This document shows positions 47,591 to 57,340 of a stretch of 64,000 nt of DNA, one piece after another. Below the pieces are notes generated by a model that was not told the DNA's origin, did not search any database, and worked only from the letters and a program-made list of their open reading frames with translations. Numbering within the stretch: the first letter of the stretch is position 1; every line of letters starts with the position of its first letter. Both the position numbers and the translations under genes were made by a program. The stretch comes from an uncultured Psychromonas sp. GTDB lineage: Bacteria; Pseudomonadota; Gammaproteobacteria; Enterobacterales; Psychromonadaceae. The stretch covers positions 62,001 to 126,000 of the forward strand of contig NZ_CANLFB010000006.1 of assembly GCF_947489755.1 (NCBI RefSeq). The letters are read 5' to 3'.

Positions 47591-48037
47591 ATGTCATTTG
47601 AACAGTTAAAATTAAAGCACCAACTGTGTCATCGTTTGTACATGGCATCCAATAGCATTGCCCGAGCATATCGAGAACCGCTTGCCAAGATTAACCTAAC
47701 TTACCCACAATATGTCGTTATGATGGCTTTATGGGAGGAGGATAAAACAACCATTGCAGAACTTGTTGAAACAACGGCAATAGATGGTAGTGCAATGACT
47801 CAGATTCTAAAAAAAATGGTAGAAAAATTATTACTAGCGGTTGTTAAAGATGAAAAAGATCAACGAAAACGCCTTGTTCAACTAACAAAGACAGGCCAAG
47901 ATCTAAAATTAAAGGCACTAAATATACCCGATGAAATACGCTGTAAATTTACGAGTATCAACTCAGATCAAGCGCTACAATTAATGCACTCTTTAGATTT
48001 AGTCATCCATGATTTAAGTAAAAAAGAAGAAGAGTAA
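47591..48037 (+). CDS. ohrR: MarR-family peroxide-sensing repressor
   Basis: A 148-residue MarR protein. The sensing cysteine sits in KHQLCHRLYMASN near the N-terminus (residue about 13), as in OhrR, where its oxidation releases DNA. The winged helix spans about 50-105 with TIAELVETTAIDGSAMTQILKKM and DQRKRLVQLTKTG. The ATG at 47591, after AAGGGA, is preferred to the TTG at 47576. It is divergent from ohr, its presumed target. Confidence 0.92.
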   Translation: MSFEQLKLKHQLCHRLYMASNSIARAYREPLAKINLTYPQYVVMMALWEEDKTTIAELVETTAIDGSAMTQILKKMVEKLLLAVVKDEKDQRKRLVQLTKTGQDLKLKALNIPDEIRCKFTSINSDQALQLMHSLDLVIHDLSKKEEE

Positions 48038-48142
48038 GATAATTAACTGCTACCATTATTCATTTATGCCTATACTTATTGTCAGAAGAGCACCTATATC
48101 AGAAAAACTAAGCAGCAACTTTCCAAAAAGTATCTATTGTCA

Positions 48143-48478
48143 TTAATTAGCTTCATCGATTAATTGACCATAATCTCGTTCTACTTTTGAGATTCGTAAT
48201 TTAAAAGAATCATACCAAGATTGTCGTCCCATTTTTTGAGCTTCAATATGTTCGGTATTAGCCTTCCACTTTTTAATAGAATCTAAATCAGACCAATAAG
48301 AAACAGTAATACCGATACTTTCTCTTGCTGATTCAATCCCTAAAAATCCTACCTGTTGTTCGGCCAGCTCTGCCATTCTATCTGCCATTTGATTGTAACC
48401 ATCATCCCCTTCTGTGCGAGTCGAAGTAAAAATAACAGCATAATAAGGGGGATGAGGTGTATTTGCGATAACAGACAT
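48143..48478 (-). CDS. Antibiotic biosynthesis monooxygenase (ABM) domain protein
   Basis: A 111-residue single-domain ferredoxin-fold protein. MADRMAELAEQQVGFLGIESA and ITVSYWSDLDSIKKWKANTEH are typical of the ABM/HmoA-like family, whose members act on quinones, heme or reactive carbonyls. No catalytic residues can be assigned. The gene is codirectional with the SelW-like gene 41 bases upstream, so the two may form an operon. Confidence 0.75.
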   Translation of the reverse strand: MSVIANTPHPPYYAVIFTSTRTEGDDGYNQMADRMAELAEQQVGFLGIESARESIGITVSYWSDLDSIKKWKANTEHIEAQKMGRQSWYDSFKLRISKVERDYGQLIDEAN

Positions 48479-48518
48479 AATGACTCCAGTAAATGATAGG
48501 TTTTGATGTTAAGCACTT

Positions 48519-48812
48519 TTATTTAGTCGTATTTTTAGCTGTTTTTCGATCAATACATCCAAGATCTTTATCTGGTGCAATAATATTTCTAACTAATTGC
48601 TTTAGCTCAGTAATTTCAGGAAAACCGCCCTTCTCTTTACGTGACCAAATCAGTATGCCATTAGCGAACATCTCAAATATTCCGCCCTCACCTGGTAATA
48701 AAGACACTTCGTCTAATTCATCCTCAAAGGTACTTAATAGTTCTTGAGCCATCCATGATGAACGCATTAACCAACGACATTTTTTACAATATTTAATTTC
48801 GATTTTATTCAT
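48519..48812 (-). CDS. SelT/SelW/SelH (Rdx) family thioredoxin-like protein
   Basis: A 97-residue Rdx protein. The redox motif CKKC stands near the N-terminus after IEIKY, where selenoprotein W has CxxU; here both positions are cysteine. EVSLLPGEGGIFEMFANGILIWSRKEKGGFPE is typical of the family. The frame extends to 48845, but the ATG at 48812 begins right before the motif and has GGAG upstream. It probably works in thiol redox; substrate unknown. Confidence 0.85.
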   Translation of the reverse strand: MNKIEIKYCKKCRWLMRSSWMAQELLSTFEDELDEVSLLPGEGGIFEMFANGILIWSRKEKGGFPEITELKQLVRNIIAPDKDLGCIDRKTAKNTTK

Positions 48813-48886
48813 AATAGTTAGCGACTCCAAATGTCTATTTCGCACATTAATAATAGAAAAGGTTAAGAGTGAAACAACTTCCTAGA

Positions 48887-49366
48887 CTACATCTTAACTA
48901 AATCTAATGACATAAATTTACTATTAGGATCTTCTTTATAATCAGAAAAAGGAGCACAAAAACTAAATCCATGTTTTAGATACAAAGCATGTGCAGGTAC
49001 AAAGTAATCCATTGCCCCCGTTTCAAGACTTAATCGATTCATACCCGATAGTTTTGCTTGCTCAATAATATGCATTAATAGTTTGGAAGCAACACCTTGG
49101 TTTTTATAAAGGCTTGATGTCCTCATCGATTTTATTTCCGCATGTTTTGGATCCAGTTTTTTAAAAGCGCCACATCCTGCTAATATTTGGCCATCCCAAA
49201 TAGTCCAAAATTGCACAGAAGGATCTTTTAATGCTTCTAAATTAAGTGCATGTACACTTTCAGGCGGTGAAGTTGCCCTCATATCCTCTAGGTGCTCTTG
49301 AAGAAGAGAGAATATTTCATTTCCAGATAAATCATCCAATTTAATTTTCAACCAATCGCTCCTCAT
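48887..49366 (-). CDS. GNAT N-acetyltransferase, YsnE-like
   Basis: A 159-residue GNAT. The acetyl-CoA loop is KNQGVASKLLMHII. MSPPESVHAL-like ATSPPESVHALNLEALKDP, AGCGAFKKLDPKHAEIKSMRTS and C-terminal FSDYKEDPNSKFMSL follow Bacillus YsnE closely. The substrate is not established. It stands alone on the minus strand. Confidence 0.85.
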   Translation of the reverse strand: MRSDWLKIKLDDLSGNEIFSLLQEHLEDMRATSPPESVHALNLEALKDPSVQFWTIWDGQILAGCGAFKKLDPKHAEIKSMRTSSLYKNQGVASKLLMHIIEQAKLSGMNRLSLETGAMDYFVPAHALYLKHGFSFCAPFSDYKEDPNSKFMSLDLVKM

Positions 49367-49422
49367 TTTAAATCAGCCAATTTAATTTCTCGTTAGTAAA
49401 TGTCAAGTAATTCAACCTTTTA

Positions 49423-50067
49423 CTAAAAATCTAGTAACGGCATAACAACCACTCGTAAAAAGTCAGAGCCACTTTTGGTATATAACCAAATTAAAGCGAT
49501 TAAATTTAAAAATATAGTCACCTTAAAGCCCATTTGAAATTCTTCTTTTATCGACTTATGTCGTAATCGCTGTTGAGCATAAAAAGCGCCTGGCCACCCA
49601 CCTAGTAAAGCAAAAAGGTGTAATGTACTTTCTTTGGTTCTCCAACGTCCACTTTGAGCAGAAGACTTATCAATAGCATAAGCAATATAGGCGATGATAC
49701 TCATTACAACATAAAGCCCAATAACAATAATAGGGAGCTTGCCTATTACAGTAGAAGCAACTAGCACAACACAAAAAGCAATAGTGAATATATGAGTTAC
49801 TGCTCTGCTACCGCTGCGTTTATTGTAGGTTTTCTTTCGTTTATTGGCTTCTCTTGCATCACTAGCAAATTGAACCTCAATCGCCTTGAATTTATTATTA
49901 CTTTCTTTCACTAGCTCATAAATAATGACATCGCCATTGATAGGTCTTTTCGAACCATATTTGAATGATTTAATATGCACAAAAGCTCGCTGCCCGCCAC
50001 CATTAGGCTCAACAAAACCAAAACCTTTATCATCATTCCAATTTAATACTTTACCTTGTAACTTCAT
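49423..50067 (-). CDS. Cold-shock-domain / DUF1294 membrane fusion protein
   Basis: A 214-residue protein. Residues 1-68 are an OB-fold cold shock domain with GKVLNWNDDKGFGFVEPN and RAFVHIKSF, matching the RNP1/RNP2 pattern. After a basic linker (about 70-90), residues 92-210 form the DUF1294 domain with about four TM helices and the conserved LGGWPGAFYAQQRLRHKS segment. It would place a nucleic-acid-binding domain at the inner membrane. This fusion is recurrent in gammaproteobacteria, with no proven role. Confidence 0.88.
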   Translation of the reverse strand: MKLQGKVLNWNDDKGFGFVEPNGGGQRAFVHIKSFKYGSKRPINGDVIIYELVKESNNKFKAIEVQFASDAREANKRKKTYNKRSGSRAVTHIFTIAFCVVLVASTVIGKLPIIVIGLYVVMSIIAYIAYAIDKSSAQSGRWRTKESTLHLFALLGGWPGAFYAQQRLRHKSIKEEFQMGFKVTIFLNLIALIWLYTKSGSDFLRVVVMPLLDF

Positions 50068-50321
50068 ATTTCCTCTAAATGTATTATTAGCACTTTATTT
50101 TATTCAACAACTGTCATTCTTTTGAATCTTAAATCAAAGCAGCATCATAATTGATATTTATATGGCATTACATAGGTAATGTCAGAAGATAGATGTTCGG
50201 AGAAAGAGGAAGTGATGATGAGTAAATGAAAGAGTAATAAACCCATAATAAATATCATGAAAGGCATAATAAGTAATCAATTTACTCACTAGATATTGTT
50301 ACTATAAATAGCGCAATTATT

Positions 50322-51902
50322 TTAGTTGGCTTTATGGTTTAAATATTTATGTTTAATATCTTCAATTGATAATGGTTTACTGTAATAAAAACCTTGTAAG
50401 TAATGACAGTCTAAATTGATTAACGCTTGTTCAGTCTCTCTGTCCTCTATTCCCTCGGCAATGACTTCACACTCCAATTGCTTCGCTAAATAAATGATAG
50501 ATTTAACAATCGCATAATCGGCTTTTTTAGTTAACATGCCGCTGACAAAAGAACGATCAATTTTAATCTGCTTAATAGAAAGCTCTCTTAATAGAGATAA
50601 CGAAGAGAAACCAGTACCAAAATCATCAATGCTAAACTGGAACCCCATTGCGTTTAATGATGTGATCATAGTTTTAGCACCCTGAATATTAGTCATCATC
50701 GCGCTTTCAGTTATCTCAAAAATAATTACTTTGCTTATTGAAGGATCTTCTTTAAACAACTCGGCAACATATTCATAAAATGCATTACTTTTTAAGTCTT
50801 GTGCAGACAAGTTGATATGTAACGCACCTGTAAAACCAGCATTTTTTAGCTCTTTTAACTTTTTAATCGCTTCAATAACCACCCATTTAGTTACTGATAA
50901 GATCAAACTACTGCGCTCAGCTACCATGATGAAATCACTAGGGGAAAGAAAGCCACCATCAGGTTGAGGCCATCGAATCAATACTTCTAAGCCATGTTGT
51001 TGATTACTTTTAGTACAAATCAATGGTTGGAAAAATAATAAGAATTCATCCTGTTCAATAGCCTTCTTTATTTTGTTAACCATTAACAAAATCTCGCTTT
51101 CTCTATTACTTAACTCTGCATCATAAAAAACTAAAGTCTGACCCGATCTTTTCGCTTCATACATCGCTAAATCAGCATGCTTAACTAATTCATACATATC
51201 TACACTATCTTGTGGATAATGACTGACACCAATACTGAACTTCACATTAATTAACTGTTTATCGACTTTTAATGGTGATTTTACTGAGTTAGTAATTAAA
51301 TCAATACACTGTTGCAATCCCTTTTCACTTTGATAAGTAGAAAGTATGGCAAACTCATCCCCAGCCAGACGGTATAAAGAGCCGTGCTCAGTCAGGTTAA
51401 ACTTTAATGCATTGGCAGTCGCAATTAACAATTGATCGCCACAGTAATGACCAAATGAATCATTTACTTGTTTAAAATCGTTTAAATCAAGAAACAGTAC
51501 CGAACATGGCGTTGATTGATTAATAATCTGAGAAAGATATCTAAAAAACATTTTACGGTTAGGTAAGCCAGTTAAAATATCGTGCTCAGCTTGATAACGC
51601 TGGTCTTCCACAGCCTGTTCAATAGTGACTAAACTGTTATAACTGAGCTTTATCACTAAATAAACAAATCCACCTCCACCAAACAAAATGCAAGCAACGA
51701 TTGATACAAGTATTGAATCCAGCTGAAAATAAACAAAGTAATAAAGAATGCCGGCATAACCAACAATAAAGAGAATAATGAAGTAAAAAAGAAAGTACCA
51801 GGCTGAATTGTTGCTCTTTCGACAAATGTTTAATGTAGTCATTAAACTGGCTATTAATAGCCCTGTGCCAACAAAAATCATCGTAATAAAAAATTCGCTC
51901 AC
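50322..51902 (-). CDS. Membrane GGDEF-EAL cyclic-di-GMP protein
   Basis: A 526-residue protein with three TM helices (about 5-25, 35-58, 65-90) and no periplasmic sensor of size. GGDEF domain (about 105-260): LTGLPNR, and RLAGDEF replacing the canonical GGDEF; the I-site RxxD is absent. EAL domain (about 275-520): LEVLIRW for EAL, NLSAQDL, FEITES, DDFGTGFSSL, IKIDRSF and IAEGIED, so phosphodiesterase residues appear complete. It could degrade c-di-GMP, with the cyclase half active or GTP-sensing. Confidence 0.9.
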   Translation of the reverse strand: MSEFFITMIFVGTGLLIASLMTTLNICRKSNNSAWYFLFYFIILFIVGYAGILYYFVYFQLDSILVSIVACILFGGGGFVYLVIKLSYNSLVTIEQAVEDQRYQAEHDILTGLPNRKMFFRYLSQIINQSTPCSVLFLDLNDFKQVNDSFGHYCGDQLLIATANALKFNLTEHGSLYRLAGDEFAILSTYQSEKGLQQCIDLITNSVKSPLKVDKQLINVKFSIGVSHYPQDSVDMYELVKHADLAMYEAKRSGQTLVFYDAELSNRESEILLMVNKIKKAIEQDEFLLFFQPLICTKSNQQHGLEVLIRWPQPDGGFLSPSDFIMVAERSSLILSVTKWVVIEAIKKLKELKNAGFTGALHINLSAQDLKSNAFYEYVAELFKEDPSISKVIIFEITESAMMTNIQGAKTMITSLNAMGFQFSIDDFGTGFSSLSLLRELSIKQIKIDRSFVSGMLTKKADYAIVKSIIYLAKQLECEVIAEGIEDRETEQALINLDCHYLQGFYYSKPLSIEDIKHKYLNHKAN

Positions 51903-53082
51903 ATAATCCCCTTAAGGCATTACTATTTAAACTTTTGACAGGTTAATAATTCTTTTATCAATACAAAGGCGTCATTTACGATGAAGTTTAAATATAAAAA
52001 ATCGACGTTAAAGCAGAATTAAAAAGGTTAAAGGTAAAGTACACCCTAAGGAATAAATCATCAATCTAATACCTCTTATTGTTTGCTTAAAATCCAAATC
52101 ATTTAGATATTACTTAATCAATAAACAAGATGAATCATTAGCAATCCAAGGACAATAACCAACCTACGAATGTAAAGTATTAGTTATAAATGAAAAAAGT
52201 GTTAATTCAGTTCAACTAAAATTTAACCATAGGTTTTTAAGGTAGGTATATAAGACAGGAATATATTTCCCCCTTTATCTAATAAAAAACATGGTAAATA
52301 TAAAGAATAATACCGTGGCTAAAGCTATAAAAGTTTACAACAATAACGAGTGGTCGATTGATAATTTTTATGAGGATGTAATAAAATTGATGGTTTAAGG
52401 TCAGTGTAGGTTATTAGAAAAGACTGATAAATAAAGACAGTAAAATGAAAACCTACTCAGTTATGCACTTACTATTTGAATCTAAATTAAGCTAAATTAA
52501 TCAATTCTTAATAAAAATCCAAGACAAACAACAAAAAGATCAAATTAAATGAATCATTAATCAAACAAAAGCGGTCTAATAGCTCATTATAGGTGGTTAT
52601 ATTGCCACTATTAAACTAAGCTTATTAACAATATTTTATATAGCAAAGCGCAGAAAAGTTATGTTTTTGTTTAGATTAAATAAGACAATTAAATAAATAT
52701 AAAAAAACAAGCCGAATTAAGAAAGTATGAGAGCCCGCAATCGTTTTAATAATGAGTCGCTTTTATATTAGGTAACCTTAATTCTGGTTAATGAAAACAG
52801 AATTATATTTAAAATAATAAGGTTATCTTTTTTGACTAGTCAGCGGTGTTAGTTTTACGTAATTCAAGGTGTTCTATGAAGTAATAATGAGTTATTGAAA
52901 GATAATTTAACGCAGAAACCTGCGGAAAATAGCAAGGTTGTACCACTGCGTTTATCCAGAACTAAGGTTAGGTAATAAATACAACATAAATACTTATTAG
53001 TGATGCCTTTTACTTCATCAAATGAATAAATATCACTCGCCTTAATCTACTACCTTTAATAAAAATATTCTGGAGACCCCTA
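51903..53082. other. 1.18-kb non-coding region upstream of the CHASE kinase operon
   Basis: Very AT-rich. It holds MITE-like copy 2 (52775-52968). The rest shows no gene with a convincing ribosome binding site; a 35-codon frame at 52291-52398 is not called. Some of the stretch may be decayed sequence. Confidence 0.6.
52775..52968. mobile_element. MITE-like element, copy 2, with terminal inverted repeats and 6-bp flanking direct repeats
   Basis: A 194-bp element. The left end ACCTTAATTCTGG and right end CCAGAACTAAGGT are inverted copies with 12 of 13 matching. TAGGTA stands on both sides (52769-52774 and 52969-52974), consistent with a target-site duplication. Internal blocks TTTTGACTAGTCAG and GATAATTTAACGCAGAAA are shared with copy 3. 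It has no coding capacity, so any movement would need a transposase in trans. Confidence 0.82.
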
Positions 53083-54867
53083 ATGGATGATGGGTTACAA
53101 AATAACGACAAAAGAGAAAAGCTAGTTCGTGCTGGCGAAATGAATTCAATGCATTGGCTAATCGTATTACTTTCTGTTGTATTAACATTTAGTGCTTGGT
53201 ATTACTCTCAATTTCAACAGTCACAGAAGCTTGAGATTCAATTTGAACGTGAAGCAGAAAAAGTCGTTAACTTAGTTAAAGAACGAATTACACTTTATGA
53301 AAATGTACTCTGGGGGGGCGTTGCTTATATAGACGCTGTCGATTCAGATATCACTTCTCAGCAATGGGCGACTTACTCAAAGAGCTTGCAGATAGATATC
53401 AATTATCCAGGTATAAACGGTTTTGGCATTATTCATAATGTACAACCTGAAGAATTAGATAACTACTTACAAAAACAGCATCAAGAAAGACCTGATTATA
53501 AAGTACACCCAACTCATGGCAATCCAGAATATTGGCCGATCACATTGGTTGAACCGCTAGTGTCAAACAAACAAGCGATTGGTTTAGATATCGCTTTTGA
53601 AAGTAATCGTTATTCATCAATCAAAAAAGCAAGAGACTCAGGTAAAGCATTATTAACGGCTCCCATTATCTTAGTACAAGATGATAAACAAACGCCGGGC
53701 TTTCTATTTTACACGCCATTTTATAAAAATGGCCTTAAACCCGAGAACATAAAACAACGCCGAAAATTAATTGAAGGTGTTACTTATGCCCCTTTTATTA
53801 TGGAAAAATTAATGAAAGGAGCATTAGCGAAAGAAAACAGATATGTCAGTATTCAGATATCAGATGGTGCAGATTTACTATTTGATGACAGCGCAAGTGA
53901 TGACAATTTAATGGTAGATCCATCTCCACTTTTTTCTGAAGATATTGACGTATCGATGTACGGACGCACTTGGATATTTTCAATTCAATCAAACATCAGC
54001 TTTAGACAAAATACCACTTTAAACCAATCTTCAATCATTCTTATCGGCGGTTTAATTATTGACTTCCTACTATTGGTATTGTTTTTATATTTATCAAAAG
54101 CCAATAGACAAGCATTAAAATATGCCGACAAAATGACGACTGAATTAAAAGAAAAAACCAAAAAACTAGAGAAATCTAATATTAATTTAGAAAAGTCTAA
54201 TAGTGATTTAGAGCAGTTCTCCTATGTTGCATCACACGATCTGAAGTCACCGCTCAATGCAATCGAACAATTAGCGAGTTGGATAGAAGAAGACTGCGAA
54301 GATATATTGCCTGATGAATCTAAAGAGCATTTAGTGCTATTACGCCAGCGAAGCAAACGCATGTTAAAACTACTAGATGACCTATTAGATTATTCTCGCT
54401 TAAATTTGGCTACCGTTGCCAATGATAAAGTGAATTTAGCAGAGAAAGCTGAAGACATTCTTTCATTATTGGAGAGCAACGATAACTTTAACTGTATCGC
54501 CCCAAATATTGAGATAAACATTCCACAACTGCCATTTGAAATCGTATTAAGAAATTTAATTTCTAACTCAATAAAACATCACGATAAAAAAACAGGCCAA
54601 ATCACTATCCACTATGCAGTCAAAGATAAGTTTCATCAAATATCGCTAGAAGATGATGGCCCAGGGATCCCTGAAGCATTCCATGATAAAGCAATGGAAA
54701 TGTTTCAAACATTACAGTCACGAGACAAAGTTGAAGGAAGTGGCATGGGTCTTGCTATGATTAAACGAATAGTTGATCATTATCATGGAAGTGTCAATAT
54801 TATATCAGATGGGAAACGCGGCACTAAAATAAATATTTTATGGCCACTCAACCCAGAACATGAATGA
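53083..54867 (+). CDS. CHASE-domain sensor histidine kinase
   Basis: A 594-residue membrane kinase. TM1 is at about 24-43, and a periplasmic CHASE domain at about 75-290 with NYPGINGFGIIHNV, YWPITLVEP and GLDIAFESNRYSSI. TM2 is at about 317-340, then a heptad-like linker (about 350-375). The HisKA domain has YVASHDLKSPLNAIEQL (phospho-His) and HATPase_c has LISNSIKHHD (N), EDDGPGIP (G1) and GSGMGLAMI (G2). The HDLKSPL form resembles phytochrome-type kinases that signal to single-domain receivers. It is followed by such a receiver and a receiver-GGDEF-EAL protein, an apparent c-di-GMP output chain. Confidence 0.92.
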   Translation: MDDGLQNNDKREKLVRAGEMNSMHWLIVLLSVVLTFSAWYYSQFQQSQKLEIQFEREAEKVVNLVKERITLYENVLWGGVAYIDAVDSDITSQQWATYSKSLQIDINYPGINGFGIIHNVQPEELDNYLQKQHQERPDYKVHPTHGNPEYWPITLVEPLVSNKQAIGLDIAFESNRYSSIKKARDSGKALLTAPIILVQDDKQTPGFLFYTPFYKNGLKPENIKQRRKLIEGVTYAPFIMEKLMKGALAKENRYVSIQISDGADLLFDDSASDDNLMVDPSPLFSEDIDVSMYGRTWIFSIQSNISFRQNTTLNQSSIILIGGLIIDFLLLVLFLYLSKANRQALKYADKMTTELKEKTKKLEKSNINLEKSNSDLEQFSYVASHDLKSPLNAIEQLASWIEEDCEDILPDESKEHLVLLRQRSKRMLKLLDDLLDYSRLNLATVANDKVNLAEKAEDILSLLESNDNFNCIAPNIEINIPQLPFEIVLRNLISNSIKHHDKKTGQITIHYAVKDKFHQISLEDDGPGIPEAFHDKAMEMFQTLQSRDKVEGSGMGLAMIKRIVDHYHGSVNIISDGKRGTKINILWPLNPEHE

Positions 54868-54978
54868 TTGTATTTCACGATGTCACCATGAAACGAATAA
54901 CCAGCAAAATTAGCGATAAAAACAATCATCTTATCAAAGATAAAAAACCAGATTAAAAGTCGTAATTAATGAAGGCTA

Positions 54979-55407
54979 ATGAATGTGAAAAATGCAAATG
55001 AAATTACTTTGTTACTTGTAGAAGATGACGATATTGACGCAATGACAATTAAGCGTAGCTTCAAGAAACAAAATATTACTAACCCTGTAACGAGGGTATA
55101 CGACGGTATCGAAGCGTTAGCATTGTTAAAAGACAAAAAAGTATCTCAACCATTGGTAATTATTCTTGATTTACAAATGCCAAGAATGGGAGGAATAGAA
55201 TTTTTACAAACATTACGAGCAGACCCTTTGCTATCAGACTTAGTTGTTTTTGTATTGACGACGTCCAAAGCTAAATCAGATATCGCATCTAGTTATGGTG
55301 AACATATCGCAGGTTACTTTGTCAAAGGAGAAACCGGAGAGAGATTTTCAGGGCTGGTTAATATGTTAAAAAACTATTTTGAAATCGTGCATTTAAACGA
55401 AGAATAA
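54979..55407 (+). CDS. Single-domain response regulator (Rcp1-like)
   Basis: A 142-residue stand-alone receiver. The acidic cluster is LLVEDDDIDAMTIKRSF, the phospho-Asp is in VIILDLQMPRMGGIEFL, Thr in VFVLTTSKAKSD, and the conserved Lys in AGYFVKGETGE. The long extra loop around the Lys is typical of Rcp-type regulators paired with phytochrome-like kinases. It probably receives phosphate from the upstream kinase and may pass or buffer the signal. GAAGG precedes the ATG. Confidence 0.9.
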   Translation: MNVKNANEITLLLVEDDDIDAMTIKRSFKKQNITNPVTRVYDGIEALALLKDKKVSQPLVIILDLQMPRMGGIEFLQTLRADPLLSDLVVFVLTTSKAKSDIASSYGEHIAGYFVKGETGERFSGLVNMLKNYFEIVHLNEE

Positions 55408-55464
55408 AAACTAAAATAATAATGATCATAGATCAATGTTAGGATTTAAGGATATGGTAGTGAT

Positions 55465-57156
55465 ATGAACATACTCATTGTTGATGACGATAGAATCGAT
55501 AGAGAAACGATCGTCAGAGCATTAAGCCGAAGCGATATTTTATGTAATATTACACAAGTTGATATGGTTGATCGGGCACTTGAAGTATTAGCACATACCG
55601 CATTTGATGTTGTGTTACTCGATTATAACTTGCCACAACGTAACGGTATTGAGCTATTAATTGAATTAAAAAGCATGCCAGCGAAAGAAAATACCGTTGT
55701 CATCATGATGAGCACCTCAAAAGAAGATAAATTAGCAATCAGCAGCATTAATGCGGGTGCGCAAGACTTCTTAGTGAAGACGGAGATCAATGCTTTTAGA
55801 TTACAAAGAGCAATCGCTAACGCCCAAGTGCGCGCATCCTTAGAAAAAGAACTACTTCGCAGCCATCAACGTACTAAAGAACTAGCAGAACGAGATAATC
55901 TAACTGGTTTAGCTAACCGCTATTACTTTGACGAGTCCTTATGTCACGAAATAAAAAAACAACAAAGAGAGCAGAGTAACCTCGCCCTTCTACTAATAGA
56001 TTTAGATTACTTTAAGTTTGTTAATGATAACTACGGACATGATATAGGCGATCAATTACTCATTGCAGTGACAAAACGTATCACCAGTTGTTTACGTGGC
56101 AGTGAACTATTTGCTCGTTTAGGCGGAGATGAATTTGCCATCACACTCACGAATTTAGAGTCTGCTTTCAGCGCCAGCAACGTGGCTAAAAGAATAATAG
56201 AATCACTACAAAAACCTTTTGAAATAGGCTCTCATATAATCTCTTCAGGAGCGAGTATTGGTATCGCATTATGCCCAAGCGACAGCACCAACGTTAAAGA
56301 ACTCTTTAAATATGCAGATATTGCGATGTATCGTTCTAAAAGTGATGGTCGTAATCAATTTTGTTTTTTCGAAGCTAAAATGCAAGAAATATTTTTAGAA
56401 AATTTCTTAATTGAAAATCAATTACGACATGCGCTAACAAACAATGACTTTTACTTACTCTATCAACCTGTAATTAGCTCAAAAAGCGGTAAAATAATCG
56501 GTGTTGAAGCATTGATACGCTTTGATATCGAAGGCTTGAGCCAGCGACCTGATATATTCATTCCCGTGGCGGAAAAATCGAGACTAATTATAGACATCGG
56601 ACGTTGGGTTATAACTGAAGCAGTTAAACAGCTGAGTGCTTGGCAGGGAAAACAAGGCTCAACATTGACGATGTCGATCAACTTATCCTCAATCCAATTA
56701 ACCGATGAAGGATTAATTGAGCATATAAAATCGACCTTAATAGCGCACCATATAGATGCCTCACAAATTGAGTTTGAATTAACTGAAACCGCTTTATTAG
56801 TTGAACAAGAAAACAGCACTAAAATGATTCACAACATTAGTCATTTAGGATGTAAAATTTCATTAGATGATTTTGGGACGGGCTTCTCTTCTATTTCACA
56901 TCTACACCGTTTTCCAATTAATACGGTTAAAGTCGATAAAAGCCTAATGCCAAGCGCCTTACCTAAGGATAATACTAAACCTTTTTTAACCGGCTTAGTG
57001 GTTATGATTCAATCCTTAGAACTAGATGTTATTGCTGAGGGTATTGAGACAGAAATCGATCTCAACCTCTGCTTAAAGCTAGGTGTAAATAAAATGCAAG
57101 GTTATTACTTTGATAAGCCGCTTTCAGTCAATGAATTAGAAAATCGTTATTTTTAA
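55465..57156 (+). CDS. Receiver-GGDEF-EAL response regulator
   Basis: A 563-residue cytoplasmic regulator. Receiver (1-120): LIVDDDRIDRETI, VVLLDYNLPQRNG, and Lys in DFLVKTEINA. GGDEF domain (about 140-300): LTGLANRYYFDE and RLGGDEFAIT intact; the preceding I-site reads RGSE instead of RxxD, so product inhibition may be weak. EAL domain (about 315-560): VEALIRFD, INLSSIQL, FELTETALL, DDFGTGFSSI, KVDKSLM and IAEGIETE, all catalytic residues present. Last gene of the CHASE kinase operon; phosphorylation should tune c-di-GMP. Confidence 0.92.
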   Translation: MNILIVDDDRIDRETIVRALSRSDILCNITQVDMVDRALEVLAHTAFDVVLLDYNLPQRNGIELLIELKSMPAKENTVVIMMSTSKEDKLAISSINAGAQDFLVKTEINAFRLQRAIANAQVRASLEKELLRSHQRTKELAERDNLTGLANRYYFDESLCHEIKKQQREQSNLALLLIDLDYFKFVNDNYGHDIGDQLLIAVTKRITSCLRGSELFARLGGDEFAITLTNLESAFSASNVAKRIIESLQKPFEIGSHIISSGASIGIALCPSDSTNVKELFKYADIAMYRSKSDGRNQFCFFEAKMQEIFLENFLIENQLRHALTNNDFYLLYQPVISSKSGKIIGVEALIRFDIEGLSQRPDIFIPVAEKSRLIIDIGRWVITEAVKQLSAWQGKQGSTLTMSINLSSIQLTDEGLIEHIKSTLIAHHIDASQIEFELTETALLVEQENSTKMIHNISHLGCKISLDDFGTGFSSISHLHRFPINTVKVDKSLMPSALPKDNTKPFLTGLVVMIQSLELDVIAEGIETEIDLNLCLKLGVNKMQGYYFDKPLSVNELENRYF

Positions 57157-57340
57157 GCTGCTTAAAAAGCCTAAATGAAACACGGTTATCACTAACAAAA
57201 TGGTATAACATTAATCACGGCCGTCATAACCCGATCAGAAAAGTAGAAAATGATAGCCGTATTGAACATCGTTTAAAGTATTTAAATTCAATACTTTATT
57301 CTGATACTCACTACCAATAATAAACCGTTATCACCTTATT

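Noticed and set aside
52291-52398. 35-codon frame upstream of the CHASE kinase
   Set aside because: No ribosome binding site and no recognisable family in very AT-rich DNA. Possibly the remnant of a lost gene.
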